Shown here piece after piece: positions 25,153 through 37,364 of a DNA stretch of 64,000 nucleotides. The stretch is from Halichondria panicea (taxonomy: Eukaryota > Porifera > Demospongiae > Suberitida > Halichondriidae). The translations under genes and the position numbers were made by a program. Location of the stretch: assembly GCF_963675165.1 (NCBI RefSeq), contig NC_087377.1:1699501-1763500 (forward strand). The letters run 5' to 3'. Under the pieces are notes generated by a model. The model saw only the letters and a program-made list of their open reading frames with translations, searched no databases and was not told where the DNA came from. Each line of letters opens with the position of its first letter. The first letter of the stretch is position 1.

Positions 25153-25334
25153 CGAAGCTTTGTTCAAACACTCACCCCTTATTTCTCAGTAAACATAACA
25201 AAGCAAAGTGCCGCACCCTCTTTCTGGGGCCTTCCCCTACTAATTAAACTGATCTATTTTTAGATACACAATTATAATTATTTGAGTGGGTGTTGATAAT
25301 GATTCACAGCCACCACACTATAAAAAATAGCACA

Positions 25335-26408
25335 TTAATGGTGGTGACCTAGGTAACTAGTAACTACACAGTTCTCTAGTGAGCAGCTCTTGAAATCCTC
25401 CAGCTCTTTGAGAGGACAGGCATCCAGTTTAGCTCTTATATATACCTACAGTGGGAAAACAAGAGAGTCTCAAGTGGAATATTGTACTCTTGTGTGTGTG
25501 TGTGTGTGTGTGTGTGTGGGAGTAAGTGGGTGGATATAAATATAAGGTGGGTGAATTTGTGTCCACTGTTCGTGTTACTAGCTCAAACAAAATGCTCACT
25601 TAAATATACAGCCAACCTCAAAGTCTCCATTATAGACCTGTGTTAGCAGGCCACCCTCTATAATACAGCCAGGTTAATGGACCTCATAGCATGTGTTTGG
25701 ACCTGTGCTAGCAGACCACCCTCTATAATACAGCCAGGTTAATAGAGTATAGTTCAATGGAGCCTATAGTCACTATAATTATTATTATTATTATTAGAGG
25801 CCGATTGGTCTCTAATGGTCACATATTGACAATGCAGGGAATGAGGTCAGAGGTCAACTAGACTAGTATAATATAGCATTTTGTTTCTTGCTTGTAAGTG
25901 AAAAGTGTTGCAATGTTATTAATAGTAAGGTACTCACAAAGACATTAGTGACATGGTTGGTGGTTCCTGTGATCCTGGACACCACCTCACACACTTGCCA
26001 GATACTGGGGCGCAGCTCAGGGTCAGAGGTCAACAGGTAGCCTACAAGGGAGGGGGAGAATACACGTATCATTAGAGCAATACACTTAAGGATGGCAGAG
26101 TATCATAGCACCTGTAGCTAGTGTGTGTTCTTAAATATAATTACTGAAAAAACAGGTCCAGTTCACAAAGAAAAACCCCACTATTACAATAGTCTTAAAC
26201 TAGGTATACCCACCCGGTGGTGCTGGTTACATTTTATTATAGGATTTGTGTGTGTGAGGGGGTGGAGGCATGTACCTGTCAAGTTGTGCAGGTATTGTGT
26301 GTAGGAAGAGTCTTCAGGAATGCTGTACTGAGCACTGACTATGGCTAGAGGGTTGTCACCAAATGGAGTATCCATGAAGCACAGCTTGAACAGTAGTACG
26401 CCCAGTGC
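25335..26408 (-). CDS. NAK-family (AAK1/BMP2K-like) protein kinase, C-lobe exons only
   Basis: Exons 26408-26276, 26041-25938 and 25445-25335 (TAA). The translation starts ALGVLLFKLCFMDTPFGDN, continues through QYSIPEDSSYTQYLHNLTG, then YLLTSDPELRPSIWQVCEVV. This matches the end of NAK kinase domains (ALGCLLYKLC...PFGE..., LEPDPDKRPDIYQVS), known regulators of clathrin-adaptor phosphorylation. Splice phases agree (0, 1, 0). The N-lobe, the HRD/DFG segments and the long NAK C-terminal tail were not recognised upstream or downstream, so the gene is incomplete or very short. Its stop lies 182 bp upstream of the proposed gene 2 ATG on the same strand. Confidence 0.7.
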
Positions 26409-27050
26409 CTGTGTGTGGGCGGGTGTGTGTTGTGTGAGGGTGTGATGATAATTATGGGTATTCAGTGTTCATTGACAGCTTTCAAATGACTACCACTTAA
26501 CATGGTTCAGTAAACGTGATTCAAGGAAATTCTCCACTCATCCCCACATTCCACAGTCTTACACAGACAGACCACATTCACAAAATGCAAACCTTATTAC
26601 AAAAAACATAAGTCAACCACTAGCTACAGTGTACACAGTGGGGACCACACATAAAGAGGAATTTCGCCCCTTTTAGCCTTGTTTCCCAGTAAACATAATC
26701 ATTGCTCAGATCCTCCCCCTTTTCAGAGAGGTGTCACATTCCACCCCTTTCACAGTACACAAAGCAATTTGGTTGAATGTCATTGAAAGGTCATAATTAG
26801 TGAAAGGTCACCTCCAATAGTACTGCCACATGTCCATCCATACATGCATGGATAAATAATTACACCATACTGTAGTTTAAAATACAATGACAAATGAAAC
26901 CTCTCAGCCCATGCCAACTCAGCTAGCATATGGTTGCTCAATATTGACCTCCCTCCACCAAAGGTCTAATACATTGCTACAAGTCATCAACCATCTTTAC
27001 CTGCACTTCCAGAGTTGAGCCAGCCTCCAGCTCATCAGTGTATGCATGGA

Positions 27051-27242
27051 CTAACACACTAGAGCAATATCAGCAATCCCATCAAACTGCAGTCTGAAGG
27101 TGTACTCCATGCAGTGTATAGTTGCCCTCAGCTGTAGAGTGGTCCCAGCTGGCAGTCCATCCACCAATATCACATTGATACTGCCCTTGTCATGAGTACA
27201 CCAGTACAGCCTCTGGACCATAGATGAGAGGAGGGAAGTTAG
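27051..27242 (-). CDS. Unrecognised candidate terminal exon
   Basis: A frame opens after the acceptor CCTATACAG and reads LTSLLSSMVQRLYWCTHDKG, then VDGLPAGTTLQLRATIHCME, ending at a TAG. I recognise no family. A second short reading (VLVHAYTDELEAGSTLEVQ, to a donor at about 27000) overlaps its end in another frame, so the true structure is unclear. It could belong to the kinase gene. 26409-27050 otherwise shows no exon, only a minisatellite-like seed near 26610. Confidence 0.3.
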   Translation of the reverse strand, partial: LTSLLSSMVQRLYWCTHDKGSINVILVDGLPAGTTLQLRATIHCMEYTFRLQFDGIADIALVC

Positions 27243-27936
27243 CTGTATAGGTAAAGTTGACATGCAGTTAGCAATTGCAATAAGTATATACCCAAGTGGA
27301 CTAAGTGGTGGTTTTAGAGGGCAGTACCTTGACCTTGTATAAGCCCTTATACCTGCACATACTCTTTCCTCAGATCAGGACATGAATTCTTGTGTACCAT
27401 TGGGTACATTGCTAAACCTCACATGAACAATCTCCTACAACTGAGATAAGCTAATTGCAAACCACATTAGTTATTATACACGTACTTGTATTATAGCCAG
27501 ACAATAACACACATAATTATACGTATCTTCACAGCCCAACACTGCGTATACACTCTACGTATATGGAACAGATAACGAACATGCAAGCCTCTTATCAAAC
27601 TTTATATTTCTCACAAGTTATGATGCAGGATGATGCTGCCCACCCGGGGTACCTGTGTAGGGCTGAGGAATTGATGGACACAATAAAGACAATAGACTAC
27701 CATCATGCACGCAGGTACACTACCACCCACTACATTAGTATGAGTACGCAATGGGGGACCATACATTACAACAAAGGGAGCTAGAGAGCTAGTCCATAGA
27801 TAAAGTATCTGGGTCCACTCAATAAGACCTGACACTACTCACCCAAGCATTGTCCAGCTCCCTCTGCAGACTAGCCACCATATCCACCAACATTAATCAG
27901 GACTGCAATGCATGATCCTCCATCGTTCGCGCTCTA

Positions 27937-27983
27937 GCCTCGAGACCAGCCGTTTGTTATAAGGAAAGGTTGGTCTCGAGGCT
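27937..27983. mobile_element. Tiny foldback element (AGCCTCGA family)
   Basis: Ends TAGCCTCGAGACCA and TGGTCTCGAGGCTA form a hairpin of about 47 bp, flanked by TCGCGCTC on both sides (8-bp perfect match). It belongs to the same family as the element at 43250-43340. 27243-28270 otherwise contains only weak exon-like pieces (27620-27890), none of them assembled with confidence. Confidence 0.55.
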
Positions 27984-28270
27984 ACTCGCGCTCATGCCTG
28001 CCTTCTCTGATCTGAGGCTATGTGGTTAACAAGAAGCTGCAACTGAAGTGATCCCGTACCCAACAAAAATGGTAAAGGGTCACTAAACTAGAAAGCTGAA
28101 ATGAAATTTTGCCAAAAAGTATAAAAATAGAAGGTGATGGTATATATACATGTATACACACACACAGAACACAGAGCATTATAATAGTCAGTACTTATAG
28201 TCAACACAGAGTTAGTTCTTTACTTGACATTCTTGCATGCTTCTTTACTTGACATCTTTATTCGTCCCTT

Positions 28271-28880
28271 TCAAGTAGCTCCAGTATCTGTATGAAAGCA
28301 TGAGCACAGCACAATAAACTAGAGCCTTATAAGCAAAACATTGCAATAAAACACTGTGTGCAATCAAAATAGGGATCAGATTTATGAATAATTCCAGTAA
28401 TAATCTGTTTAAAAACATGAGTGCATGATTTAGGAGCCCTCAGGGCTAGTAGAACCATCAAGTACTTAGAATGCTGTATACTATTATGGCATGGCACAAC
28501 TGCATGACGAGCAAGCTCACAAAGTTAATAAGGTAACTCACGTGTATCCTTGACACAGGCCTTGTGAATGCTGCGAACTGCCTCTCCGTCCTCAATCTCT
28601 GAGGCAATTTCCACTAATCGACCGTAAGTAGCTGTTGAATTCAATGGATTGAATTGGAGAATATTTTTACTCTTCCACTTCTTTAGAGCAGCGAGGAATT
28701 TCCCTGGAATACCAACAAATGTGTGATCGATAGCACCAATCTCAGCATCACTGAGGCCCAGCCTGTGCTTGTATCTGTCATAGCCAGCAATCTCGGTAGA
28801 CAACTGGAGAAGAGCATCATCCCAGCACTCACTACTCAACCGAGGGGCAGTCGCTGTCACTATCGTCTTATGTGGTTGAA
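28271..28880 (-). pseudogene. Orphan Death-domain 3' exons related to gene 2
   Basis: Exon 28880-28542 starts after CTGTACAG with the same phase as the gene 2 Death exon and shares long identical runs (ATYGRLVEIASEIEDGEAVR, HRLGLSDAE). A 17-nt last exon (28287-28271) completes the frame to KDTHTGAT and a TGA. The 3' flank (GACGAATAAAG, TAAAGAAGCAT) matches the end of gene 1. No GTPase, Ig or ankyrin exon was found upstream before the minisatellite, so this is a truncated copy or the tail of an unrecognised gene. The Death frame itself is open. 28881-29455 has no recognised feature. Confidence 0.6.
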
Positions 28881-29455
28881 CTGTACAGATCAAAGTACAT
28901 TACATTATTTCAAATGACATGCAACGGCACGTAGTGGCAATACTCTGAAATGTACACCAAATACTTTATCACTGTCACATGAGACCCCATACACAATACA
29001 ACTGTCAAGGCTATAATTGAAGATTGCTTCAATTTAGATTGCTATACTTGTACAATAATGATGTCATGAATAATTATAGTGATCACATTAATTCCCAAGT
29101 TGTTCCCTTAATTAGCTTATTACCAATGCATATGATTTAATTAGATCTCACTTTTCATTGGCTAACTAGAGCTATGTGTACAGAGGACTTCTGCCAACCA
29201 ACCTGAAATCCTCTGTACATGTATATGTAGAGAAGTACATTTGTATCCTCAAGCAAACTATAGTTTGGGCAGAATATTGGCAGTACATGGAATGCTGTGG
29301 TGAACCCATACAAATGTTATTATTGCTTTCACTTCATTTGAAATGCAAACCTTAATTATTAAAGTCACCACTAGCTATTTGCATTGTCCTAATACAAATC
29401 TATTTTGTAGCTCTTTATCAAAATAATTATGTGTTTAAATTAGCAATAAGTCAAC

Positions 29456-31650
29456 CACTAGCTACAGTGCACACAGTGGGACCACACTATAGGCTCTGTA
29501 CACTAGCTACAGTGCACACAGTGGGACCACACTATAGGCTCTGTACACTATAGCTACAGTGTACACAGTGGGACCACACTATAGGCTCTGTACACTAGCT
29601 ACAGTGCACACAGTGAGACCACACTATAGGCTCTGTACACTAGTCTACAGTGCACACAGTGGGACCACACTATAGGCTCTGTACACCAGCTACAGTGCAC
29701 ACAGTGGGACCACACTATAGGCTCTGTACACCAGCTACAGTGTACACAGTGGGACCACACTATAGGCTCTGTACACTAGCTACAGTGCACACAGTGGGAC
29801 CACACTATAGGCTCTGTACACTAGCTACAGTGCACACAGTGGGACCACACTATAGGCTCTGTACACTAGCTACAGTGCACACAGTGGGACCACACTATAG
29901 GCTCTGTACACTAGCTACAGTGCATACAGTGGGACCACACTATATAGGCTCTGTACACTAGCTACAGTGCAACCACACTATAGGCTCTGTATGTACTAGC
30001 TACAGTGTACACAGTGGGACCACACTATAGGCTCTATACACCAGCTACAGTGCACACAGTGGGACCATACTATAGGCTCCGTACACCAGCTACAGTGCAC
30101 ACAGTGGGACCACACTATAGGCTCCGTACACTAGCTACAGTGCACACAGTGGGACCACACTATAGGCTCTGTACACTAGCTACAGTACACACAGTGAGAC
30201 CACACTATAAGCTCTGTACACCAGCTACAGTGTACACAGTGGGACCACACTACTATAGGCTCTGTACACTAGCTACAGTGCACACAGTGGGACCACACTA
30301 TAAGCTCTGTACACTAGCTACAGGGTACACAGTGGGACCACACTATAGGCTCTGTACACTAGCTACAGTGCACACAGTGGGACCACACTATAGGCTCTGT
30401 ATGTACTAGCTACAGTGTACACAGTGGGACCACACTATAGGCTCTATACACCAGCTACAGTGCACACAGTGGGACCACACTATAGGCTCACAAGCTACAG
30501 TGGGACCACACTATAGGCTCTGTACACTAGCTACAGTGCACACAGTGGGACCACACTATAGGCTCTATACACCAGCTACAGTGCACACAGTGGGACCACA
30601 CTATAGGCTCTGTACACAAGCTACAGTGGGACCACACTATAGGCTCTGTACACTAGCTACAGTGCACACAGTGGGACCACACTATAGGCTCCGTACACCA
30701 GCTACAGAGCACACAGTGGGACCACACTATAGGCTCTGTACACTAGCTACAGTGTACACAGTGGGACCACACTATAGGCTCTATACACCAGCTACAGTGC
30801 ACACAGTGGGACCACACTATAAGCTCTGTACACTAGCTACAGTGCACACAGTGTGACCACACTATAGGCTCTGTACACCAGCTACAGTGCACACAGTGGG
30901 ACCACACTATAGGCTCTGTACACTAGCTACAGTGCACACAGTGGGACCACACTATAGGCTCTGTACACTAGCTCCAGTGCACACAGTGGGACCACACTAT
31001 AGGCTCTGTACACTAGCTACAGTGCACACAGTGGGACCACACTATAGGCTCTGTATGTACTAGCTACAGTGTACACAGTGGGACCACACTATAGGCTCTA
31101 TACACCAGCTACAGTGCACACAGTGGGACCACACTATAGGCTCTGTACACAAGCTACAGTGGGACCACACTATAGGCTCTGTACACTAGCTACAGTGCAC
31201 ACAGTGGGACCACACTATAGGCTCCGTACACCAGCTACAGTGCACACAGTGGGACCACACTATAGGCTCTGTACACTAGCTACAGTGTACACAGTGGGAC
31301 CACACTATAGGCTCTATACACCAGCTACAGTGCACACAGTGGGACCACACTATAAGCTCTGTACACTAGCTACAGTGCACACAGTGTGACCACACTATAG
31401 GCTCTGTACACCAGCTACAGTGCACACAGTGGGACCACACTATAGGCTCTGTACACTAGCTACAGTGCACACAGTGGGACCATACTATAGGCTCTGTACA
31501 CCAGCTACAGTGCACACAGTGGGACCACACTATAGGCTCTGTACACTAGCTACAGTGCACACAGTGCATGGGACCACACTATAGGCTCTGTACACCAGCT
31601 ACAGTGCACACAGTGGGACCACACTATAGGCTCTGTACACTAGTCTACAC
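29456..31650. repeat. 45-bp minisatellite, about 48 copies
   Basis: The unit is roughly CTAGCTACAGTGCACACAGT followed by GGGACCACACTATAGGCTC and TGTACA. Because 45 is divisible by three, long plus-strand open frames (29650-31389) repeat HTVGPHYRLCTLAT; these are not genes. Some units are shortened, and a block of variants is repeated about 533 bp apart (CAAGCTACAGTGGG at 30617 and 31150), so there is higher-order structure. Confidence 0.95.
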
Positions 31651-31878
31651 ACTGCATGTTAATTAGAGTAGCATTTCTGCAAACAAGGTGAAAATGGTTT
31701 TTAGTGGAACAGCTGTCTACCCCTGGGCCCATACACGCAGACATTCTACTTTCAAAGGACTATAGAATATTTGCATATACACTAAATTGGAATTCCATGT
31801 AGTGGGACAAGACAACAGTCTGGCTAGGCTACCGATCAAAATTATCTCCGTAAAAATACAATTATTGGGGTCACAGAT

Positions 31879-31975
31879 GTCACAGCTGAGTGGAGAGTGG
31901 AGTGGGAGGGCTAGCTGGATGAATGTGAGGGATGATGGGATCATTGTGACAGGGCAATGGACCGCTACTAAACTC
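31879..31975 (+). CDS. Unrecognised candidate last exon
   Basis: After GGGGTCACAG the frame reads MSQLSGEWSGRASWMNVRDD and GIIVTGQWTATKL, ending TAG. The final part (GTGACAGGGCAATGGACCGC) is repeated at 32265-32325, beyond a MITE-like stretch (32018-32212, ending CCCGCTATACGG). No family is recognised and no partner exon was found. Confidence 0.25.
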
Positions 31976-32212
31976 TAGTTATCAGTCAACAGCTGGAGCT
32001 TTATTTCCTACAATGCATAGCGGGATATTTTTGCGGGTGCAATTTGGCTCCAGAGCCCTCAGCAGAAAGTTACGTGGGTTCTAATATTCGCGGGGTTCAA
32101 TGCCAGGAAACCACACCCACCAATAGCATTGCATGTGAAATACCGGTGCATGGGAGTTTATCCCAGTTTTAAATGCTCTGCGAAAAACAACGAAAATTTC
32201 CCGCTATACGGT

Positions 32213-33017
32213 ACTTGTTATCAATACCCCATTTTTAATAATACATGTGCAATGTATGCTAGCTGTGACAGGGCAATGGACCGCTACTAAACCCCAGTGA
32301 TCAGTCAACAGCTGGAGCTTAATTAATAATAATTATTATAATGAAGTTGATTGTTTCCCAGATGCTTGTTATCAATAATTATCCCGTCTTTGCTATATAC
32401 AAAAGTACAGCTAGCATACATGTACATGTACATGTAGGTCCTAGGTGTGTTTTTTTACGTCAAAATCAGTACAGCTTAATTGCTTTTTTAGTATTTATTT
32501 GTATGCTAGCTGTACGTTTGGATCGACGTCAAATGATATTTCGGTCTCCCTTATTCCATTAAATAATGTGTGAAAAATTGATTAACTATTATAGTGTGGG
32601 AAGTAGGGAGGAGGCACAGTGTACTATAATAATGCTTTTCTAACTCCCTAAAAATTCTATTCACAAATTTTGAGACAGTTTGCTCAATATAATCTCAAAA
32701 GCCCAATGCTATGTCAACAGTTTATAACAAGAGAGCACAGTTAGCATACAAACAGCGTCAAATACAACAAATACAAGTTTTGCTGTTTTGGATGCTTCCA
32801 TTAGAGGGAGTGTTAGCAAACGTGCTGTACAAAGTTCATTCTAATCTTCACTGTCAGCTTTGAATCTGAGGCCTCAATTCACTTATTAGTTCTACTGCAC
32901 GCTATAGCTGTACCTTAATTTGTAATTATTTCCCCCCACACACACACAGCACACCCACACACACACCCACACACACATACACACACCCCACACACACACA
33001 CCCCACACAGCCTGTAC
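32213..33017. other. No gene recognised
   Basis: A+T-rich sequence with a CA-rich stretch at 32937-33006. The expected last exon of the CFAP299 homologue was sought on the minus strand here but not found. Confidence 0.4.
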
Positions 33018-34766
33018 CTTTGGGTCAACGTTAATAATCTTTCTGTCTCGTTTATTCTTAAACAGCAGACCTGAGGCATTGTCTGCAATCACCTGTGTGT
33101 GTGTGCGTGTTATATCAAACAAATACAAACAAAGTGTCCGTGTACAATAATCATGTCAACTAATTATGTACGACGAGACCAAAGGGAGCAACTGTATAAT
33201 TGAGTAGTGCTATGGCACCCTACAGACTAGGAGGGCACTCACTAGTGTAGTGTTCCAAACACACGTTATAGGCTATCAAACTTTGCTGTGAAAATAAATT
33301 ATGTTCTGAAAAACCACACACTTTAATTATTATAGCCCCACGCTTTCTTTTATAATTTGTGCTCGTTGATCTAAGTTATAGTTAGAACATGGGCATGAGG
33401 TATCTATGTGTTATAGTGTCCCAAAGCTCGAGGGCTTCTATTTAAACCTATTGGCTACTAGAAATGCACTAGCTTAGCAACAGTCAACCTAGCAACTGCA
33501 TCATTATTCTTTTGAAAACTAATATCTAAAGTTGATATCTCTGTGTCTCTACTAAATCTGTGGTCTCTATTCAAGTCAACCCTGTTCCTCCACCTCAGTT
33601 TGATGGACAAAATTATAGTCCTAGCTCCACCCACAAAACGAAAACATCCAGCTCCTCCCCCAGTTTTGCAGCAAACAAGCCCAGCACACTTCCCAAGAAA
33701 CGAGTGACTCGTACTACTCTCACAAAGCGAAAGGAAGACACCTATAAGCTATAATTTGCAGCAAACAAGCCCAGCAAACGAGCGGCTCCTACTCTTGAAC
33801 AAAGCGAAAGGAACTTTAGGAGAAGAAGCCAAACCTAGAATCTCAGCACTTCCATACATCCAGCTCCTCCCCCATGCAGCCTTGCAGCAAAAAAGCACAG
33901 CACACTGCCCAAAAAACGAGCGTCTCCTACTGCTTTCGAACAAAGCCAAAAAAAGAAACTAGAGCTTCTCTCTTTCATTCTAGTTCTGTTATTATAATTA
34001 CTAGACAAAGCATCTACATGTAGCTACAATAATTTTTACATGTGTATCTTCTTGTAAATCACAATACAATGTACAATGTTGTAGTTTGTAGCCCAGAGCA
34101 ATCTATAGTACTGGTACTATAGCTCATAGTTCCCTGCTAAATACACTCAAATGGAATCTAAGGACACCATAAATATTATTGTAGCACTACCAAACAGCTA
34201 CTAATAAAATAATTAGCTTTTTGAAATTGGACGTTCTCAACACAAGTTATAGCCCTTCAAAGAAAAACTACGAAAACATGACGACATGTAATTAATACAT
34301 ATTTTGGCAACCACCTCTTATATATTATACCCACGTACTTCATATTTCTCACACGTACCTGATAATTAGGAGTGGAGTTGGACGAGGAGAAGTTAGTGTC
34401 CCAGTTATAGAAGCTCAAGTCACTGTGTCTAGGGAGCAGCTTCTTCCGTGACGAGAATATGGGATCAAAATCATCCACCTACAATTATCATGTACATGTA
34501 TAATACCACATAGAAAGTTTTCGTATCAAACGAAAATTAAAACGACGGAATTATTCTACTGCAAGAGATTCAATGCGTCACTATCCTAAGCTGTTGAGCT
34601 GTACTTAAAATACTAAATTGGTAGTTACGAAAATTACCCGCTATACGGCAGTTAGATCATTGGGGTGAGGTATAATTTTATGTTATAAATACATGTTAGG
34701 ATCAACCACCTTTATTATTGGTAGTACCTTGAGTCGATGTGCGTAGTCAATGTATCCTGATATCTC
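33018..34766 (-). CDS. CFAP299: CFAP299 (C4orf22) homologue, three internal exons
   Basis: Exons 34766-34728 (EISGYIDYAHRLK), 34478-34359 (contains KKLLPRHSDLSFYNWDTNF and SNSTPNYQ) and 33092-33018 (VIADNASGLLFKNKRDRKI, NVDPK). All three join in phase 0 with clean GT-AG signals and follow the order of vertebrate CFAP299 (EISGYIDYAHRLK, KKRLLPRPTDISFYNWD, SNSSPNYQVIADN). The protein is associated with cilia and spermatogenesis in vertebrates. The N-terminal half, expected at higher coordinates, and the last exon were not recognised. The region where N-terminal exons should lie is occupied by the plus-strand RRM/CXC family. Confidence 0.8.
33590..33960 (+). repeat. Imperfect tandem repeat, Ser/Pro/Lys-rich frame
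   Basis: The words CCAGCTCCTCCCCCA, TTGCAGCAAACAAGCCCAGC and AAACGAG...ACAAAGC recur two to three times. An open frame to 33754 reads SSSSPSFAANKPSTLPKKRV and may be a degenerate proline-rich tail like those of the RRM/CXC family. The same repeat also produces opposite-strand frames. No splice-supported gene. Confidence 0.4.
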
Positions 34767-34860
34767 CTATACTTATTGATTGAATGGCAGGGAATACTCA
34801 GACCATCGAAAGAATTGCAAGTTGATATAAATAATTATGCTATTATTATATACTTGCGAT

Positions 34861-34969
34861 GAGCTCCTCAATCAGAAAGTTTCAGTTCCGCTTCTTTGTA
34901 GGACACATAGATGACGATACAGCGCTAATTGAAGCGAAGCTATCAAAGGACCGATTGGTGAGTAACTTA
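34861..34969 (+). CDS. Candidate first exon, RRM-like first half
   Basis: An ATG opens MSSSIRKFQFRFFVGHIDDD and TALIEAKLSKDRL before a GTGAGT donor. FFVGHI could be an RNP2-type strand followed by helix 1, as in the YLGGLP exons further right, but the match is weak. It lies just upstream of the CXC-like exon at 35035 and about 100 bp from the first recognised CFAP299 exon on the other strand. Confidence 0.35.
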
Positions 34970-35034
34970 GCATCCGATGACTTGATAAATTATAAATGTA
35001 ATAATTAGATTTGTTGAATGTACACAAATTAAAG

Positions 35035-35164
35035 ATGTCAACCGCGAGATGCTGTAGATGTAAAACTGGCACCTGTCAGTCGTGTGTGTGCCAGAAGAAA
35101 GGCAGCCCCTGCTCATACTGCCCCCTGCACATACTGCCCCCCAGGGTCTTCGTGCACAAACAAG
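35035..35164 (+). pseudogene. CXC-like exon with 16-bp tandem duplication (unit 1)
   Basis: ATG followed by STARCCRCKTGTCQSCVCQK, then SPCSYCP. A 16-bp direct duplication (35110-35125 and 35126-35141, TGCTCATACTGCCCCC and TGCACATACTGCCCCC) shifts the frame, so the end (PPGSSCTNK, donor GTTAGT) is readable only in another frame. Cys spacing resembles CXC/CRC zinc-binding motifs. The family's function is unknown. Confidence 0.5.
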
Positions 35165-36309
35165 GTTAGTCCCTATAATTATAGTAGATCTATTCTAGTG
35201 GGTGGGGGGAAGCAGTTAATTGTCTCCACCCTCGACCTCACTTCCGCGATCACTTTAAATCAACTAACGTAAATGTTGATTATCTTTTTAACATTAGTAT
35301 AATTATGTATTAGAAAATGGAAATAGCGAAAAAATAATTGAAATAATTATCAAAAACGGTACCTTTATAATTATTATCACCGTGTTATCTTATTCTATTG
35401 TTTTGGAACTTCTCCAACTTGTACTTATTGTGTTTCATTTTGGCTAGTTGAGTTTACCATTGTTTATTCCATTCCTAAAAGGCATTAACAAAATTGAACA
35501 ATAGTTATGTACTGGGGACCCCATGATGGAAATGCTGTGCTTGCAAGAGATATGAAGGTACGTTGGGGTAGAATGGTAACTGCTTATATAGAAAACGGGA
35601 TTGCCGTTTCTCGTTTCATGCCTTTTTTACGTATTTAACCACCTTTGCAGCAAACCACAATGAAGCCCTGAAAACAATGGGAGAAGAGGAATTCAAGAGG
35701 GGCTCGGCACTGACTAGGTAGCCCTATAGTAAAATACTAGTATAACCTGTTTGGTTGTCTGGTTTGATGTCTGACAACTGCTCTACTGTTTGGTGGCTTC
35801 GCGTTGTGCTGAAGTTGTTTGACTGGTGAGTAGTTTGTTCATAGTGGAAAAGTATGCCATTCCTTGAAGAGAAACATGTGCAACTTTTGAGATCTAGCGG
35901 CCTTGTTGGAAAAGTGCGGCTTTCCACTGATATGTCTCAAGATGACTATAAATTATGGCCGCAGTGTCATCACATCCAAGGGTAGGTGGGTATGCAGAAG
36001 CAAAGGAAACACAACATTTTTTGTAAGACAGAGTCTTGATACCTAAATCAGACGCGGGAGCAGAGATATAGAGCAATCGCCTAAGGTACATAAATACTTC
36101 CTAAGATGAAGACTTACACTGACTGAACTACTTCTATATGCAGACGAGTGCACGAGTTGCACAGATATACAAGGAGTTGCTGTAATTTTCTTACACTTTG
36201 TGGTGTAGTTCAAAAAAGTTCGAAATATATATGGAAAAAGACGAAGTTACAGTAGAAATCTAAAAGTTGAACATTATAAATTATAAATGTCAGGCCATAA
36301 TTATTAGGA

Positions 36310-36421
36310 TGCCAAGTTGTATTACCATCACTAGGCACTTGTGAAAAGAAAATTAAAGAAACTGCATGCTATGCAGGTCATCAAGAGATTGTGACTTACT
36401 TGAGGAGGTTCGATGTAGCAC
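36310..36421 (+). CDS. Isolated ankyrin-like exon
   Basis: Between an acceptor TTATTAG and a donor GTAAGT the frame reads KIKETACYAGHQEIVTYLRR then FDVAL. AGHQEIVTYLR fits an ankyrin helix pair. No neighbouring exon was assembled. Nearby weak exon-like pieces (35519-35572; 35650-35720 NHNEALKTMGEEEFKRGSA; 36144-36185) are unrecognised. The rest of 35165-37365 is non-coding apart from the transposon piece at 36598. Confidence 0.35.
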
Positions 36422-36597
36422 TGGTAAGTGATGTCGTTATAATTATTTGTATATTAATAATTGGTATTGGTAGACATATAGCGAAAAAATGTTTAGAGAT
36501 AAATTGCAAATTTGCTATACCATAAATGTTATTATTATAATAATAAGATCAGGGAGAGCAAGGGTGATGCTGCCAAACTCGGATATTAATTTTGAAA

Positions 36598-37051
36598 AGG
36601 ATAGCTTCAGTATAGGTTTGCTTAGGCTAGTTAGTACAGCAGTGGATATCATGAGCCACCATTGAACTTGTAAACGTGTGTGTAGGTGAAGAACGTTTCC
36701 CGGGAAAAGGGCGTCTGCTGATACGACCTCGCAGAGAAGTTTCGGCAGATCCTGATTGAACTATGTCACCGTGAGAACATTGAGAACACTTACTTAGTGT
36801 CTATAGCACTTTGTGCCTTCGTATAATATTGTTTGTGTACATAATTGTGAATGTTTGTAAACAATCGCTAATTAGTTGGGGGTGGTCAGTTGCTAGGTAA
36901 CGATGATGATGTCATGGTACCCCCGGGGTCTGGGCTACCTGTAGGAAATAGTTACGAGTGATTTCAATGTATGGTTCATAAGATATGGATTTTTAAAGAA
37001 AAACATGTATTAATTCTGTATTATTTTGTTTTAATTAAAGCCGGGAAAGGG
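36598..37051 (-). mobile_element. piggyBac-like element, truncated inverted copy (C)
   Basis: Reverse-oriented homology to the full copies at 39677 and 60526. The right terminus GCCGGGAAAGGG is followed by TTAA (37052-37055). Homology stops near 36598 without a second terminus. The exon-like segment is present, but more diverged. Confidence 0.75.
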
Positions 37052-37364
37052 TTAAAAGAGACGCGTTCACAGGGTGGAAGAATTTATGCAGGCAAGTAAC
37101 TCAGAAACTGCAACTTACAGAGCTCTTGTGAAACTAATCCAGATTATAAAAAACAATTATTGTACTATAATTATATACATTCAATCGTATGCTCGAATTT
37201 CGATTGATATACGAACGAGTAAATATGACATTGCTAGTAAAGTGTTCAAACAGTGCCAAGAGAATGGTAACATAAATTAAGACGATCCTTTCCTTAAATT
37301 CCACTTGAGTGATGGCAATCTTCACTGATTCTCTCAACAACCAATCTTCTGATTCAAGTTAATA

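Noticed and set aside
29650-31389. Long open frames of HTVGPHYRLCTLAT-type repeats
   Set aside because: Produced by the 45-bp tandem repeat, whose length is divisible by three; no start context, splice sites or domain.
29456-31650. CRISPR-like array
   Set aside because: No unique spacers; units are contiguous and mutually similar, and the genome is eukaryotic.
33749-33949. Minus-strand frame opposite the Ser/Pro-rich repeat
   Set aside because: Shadow of the tandem repeat; no splice support.
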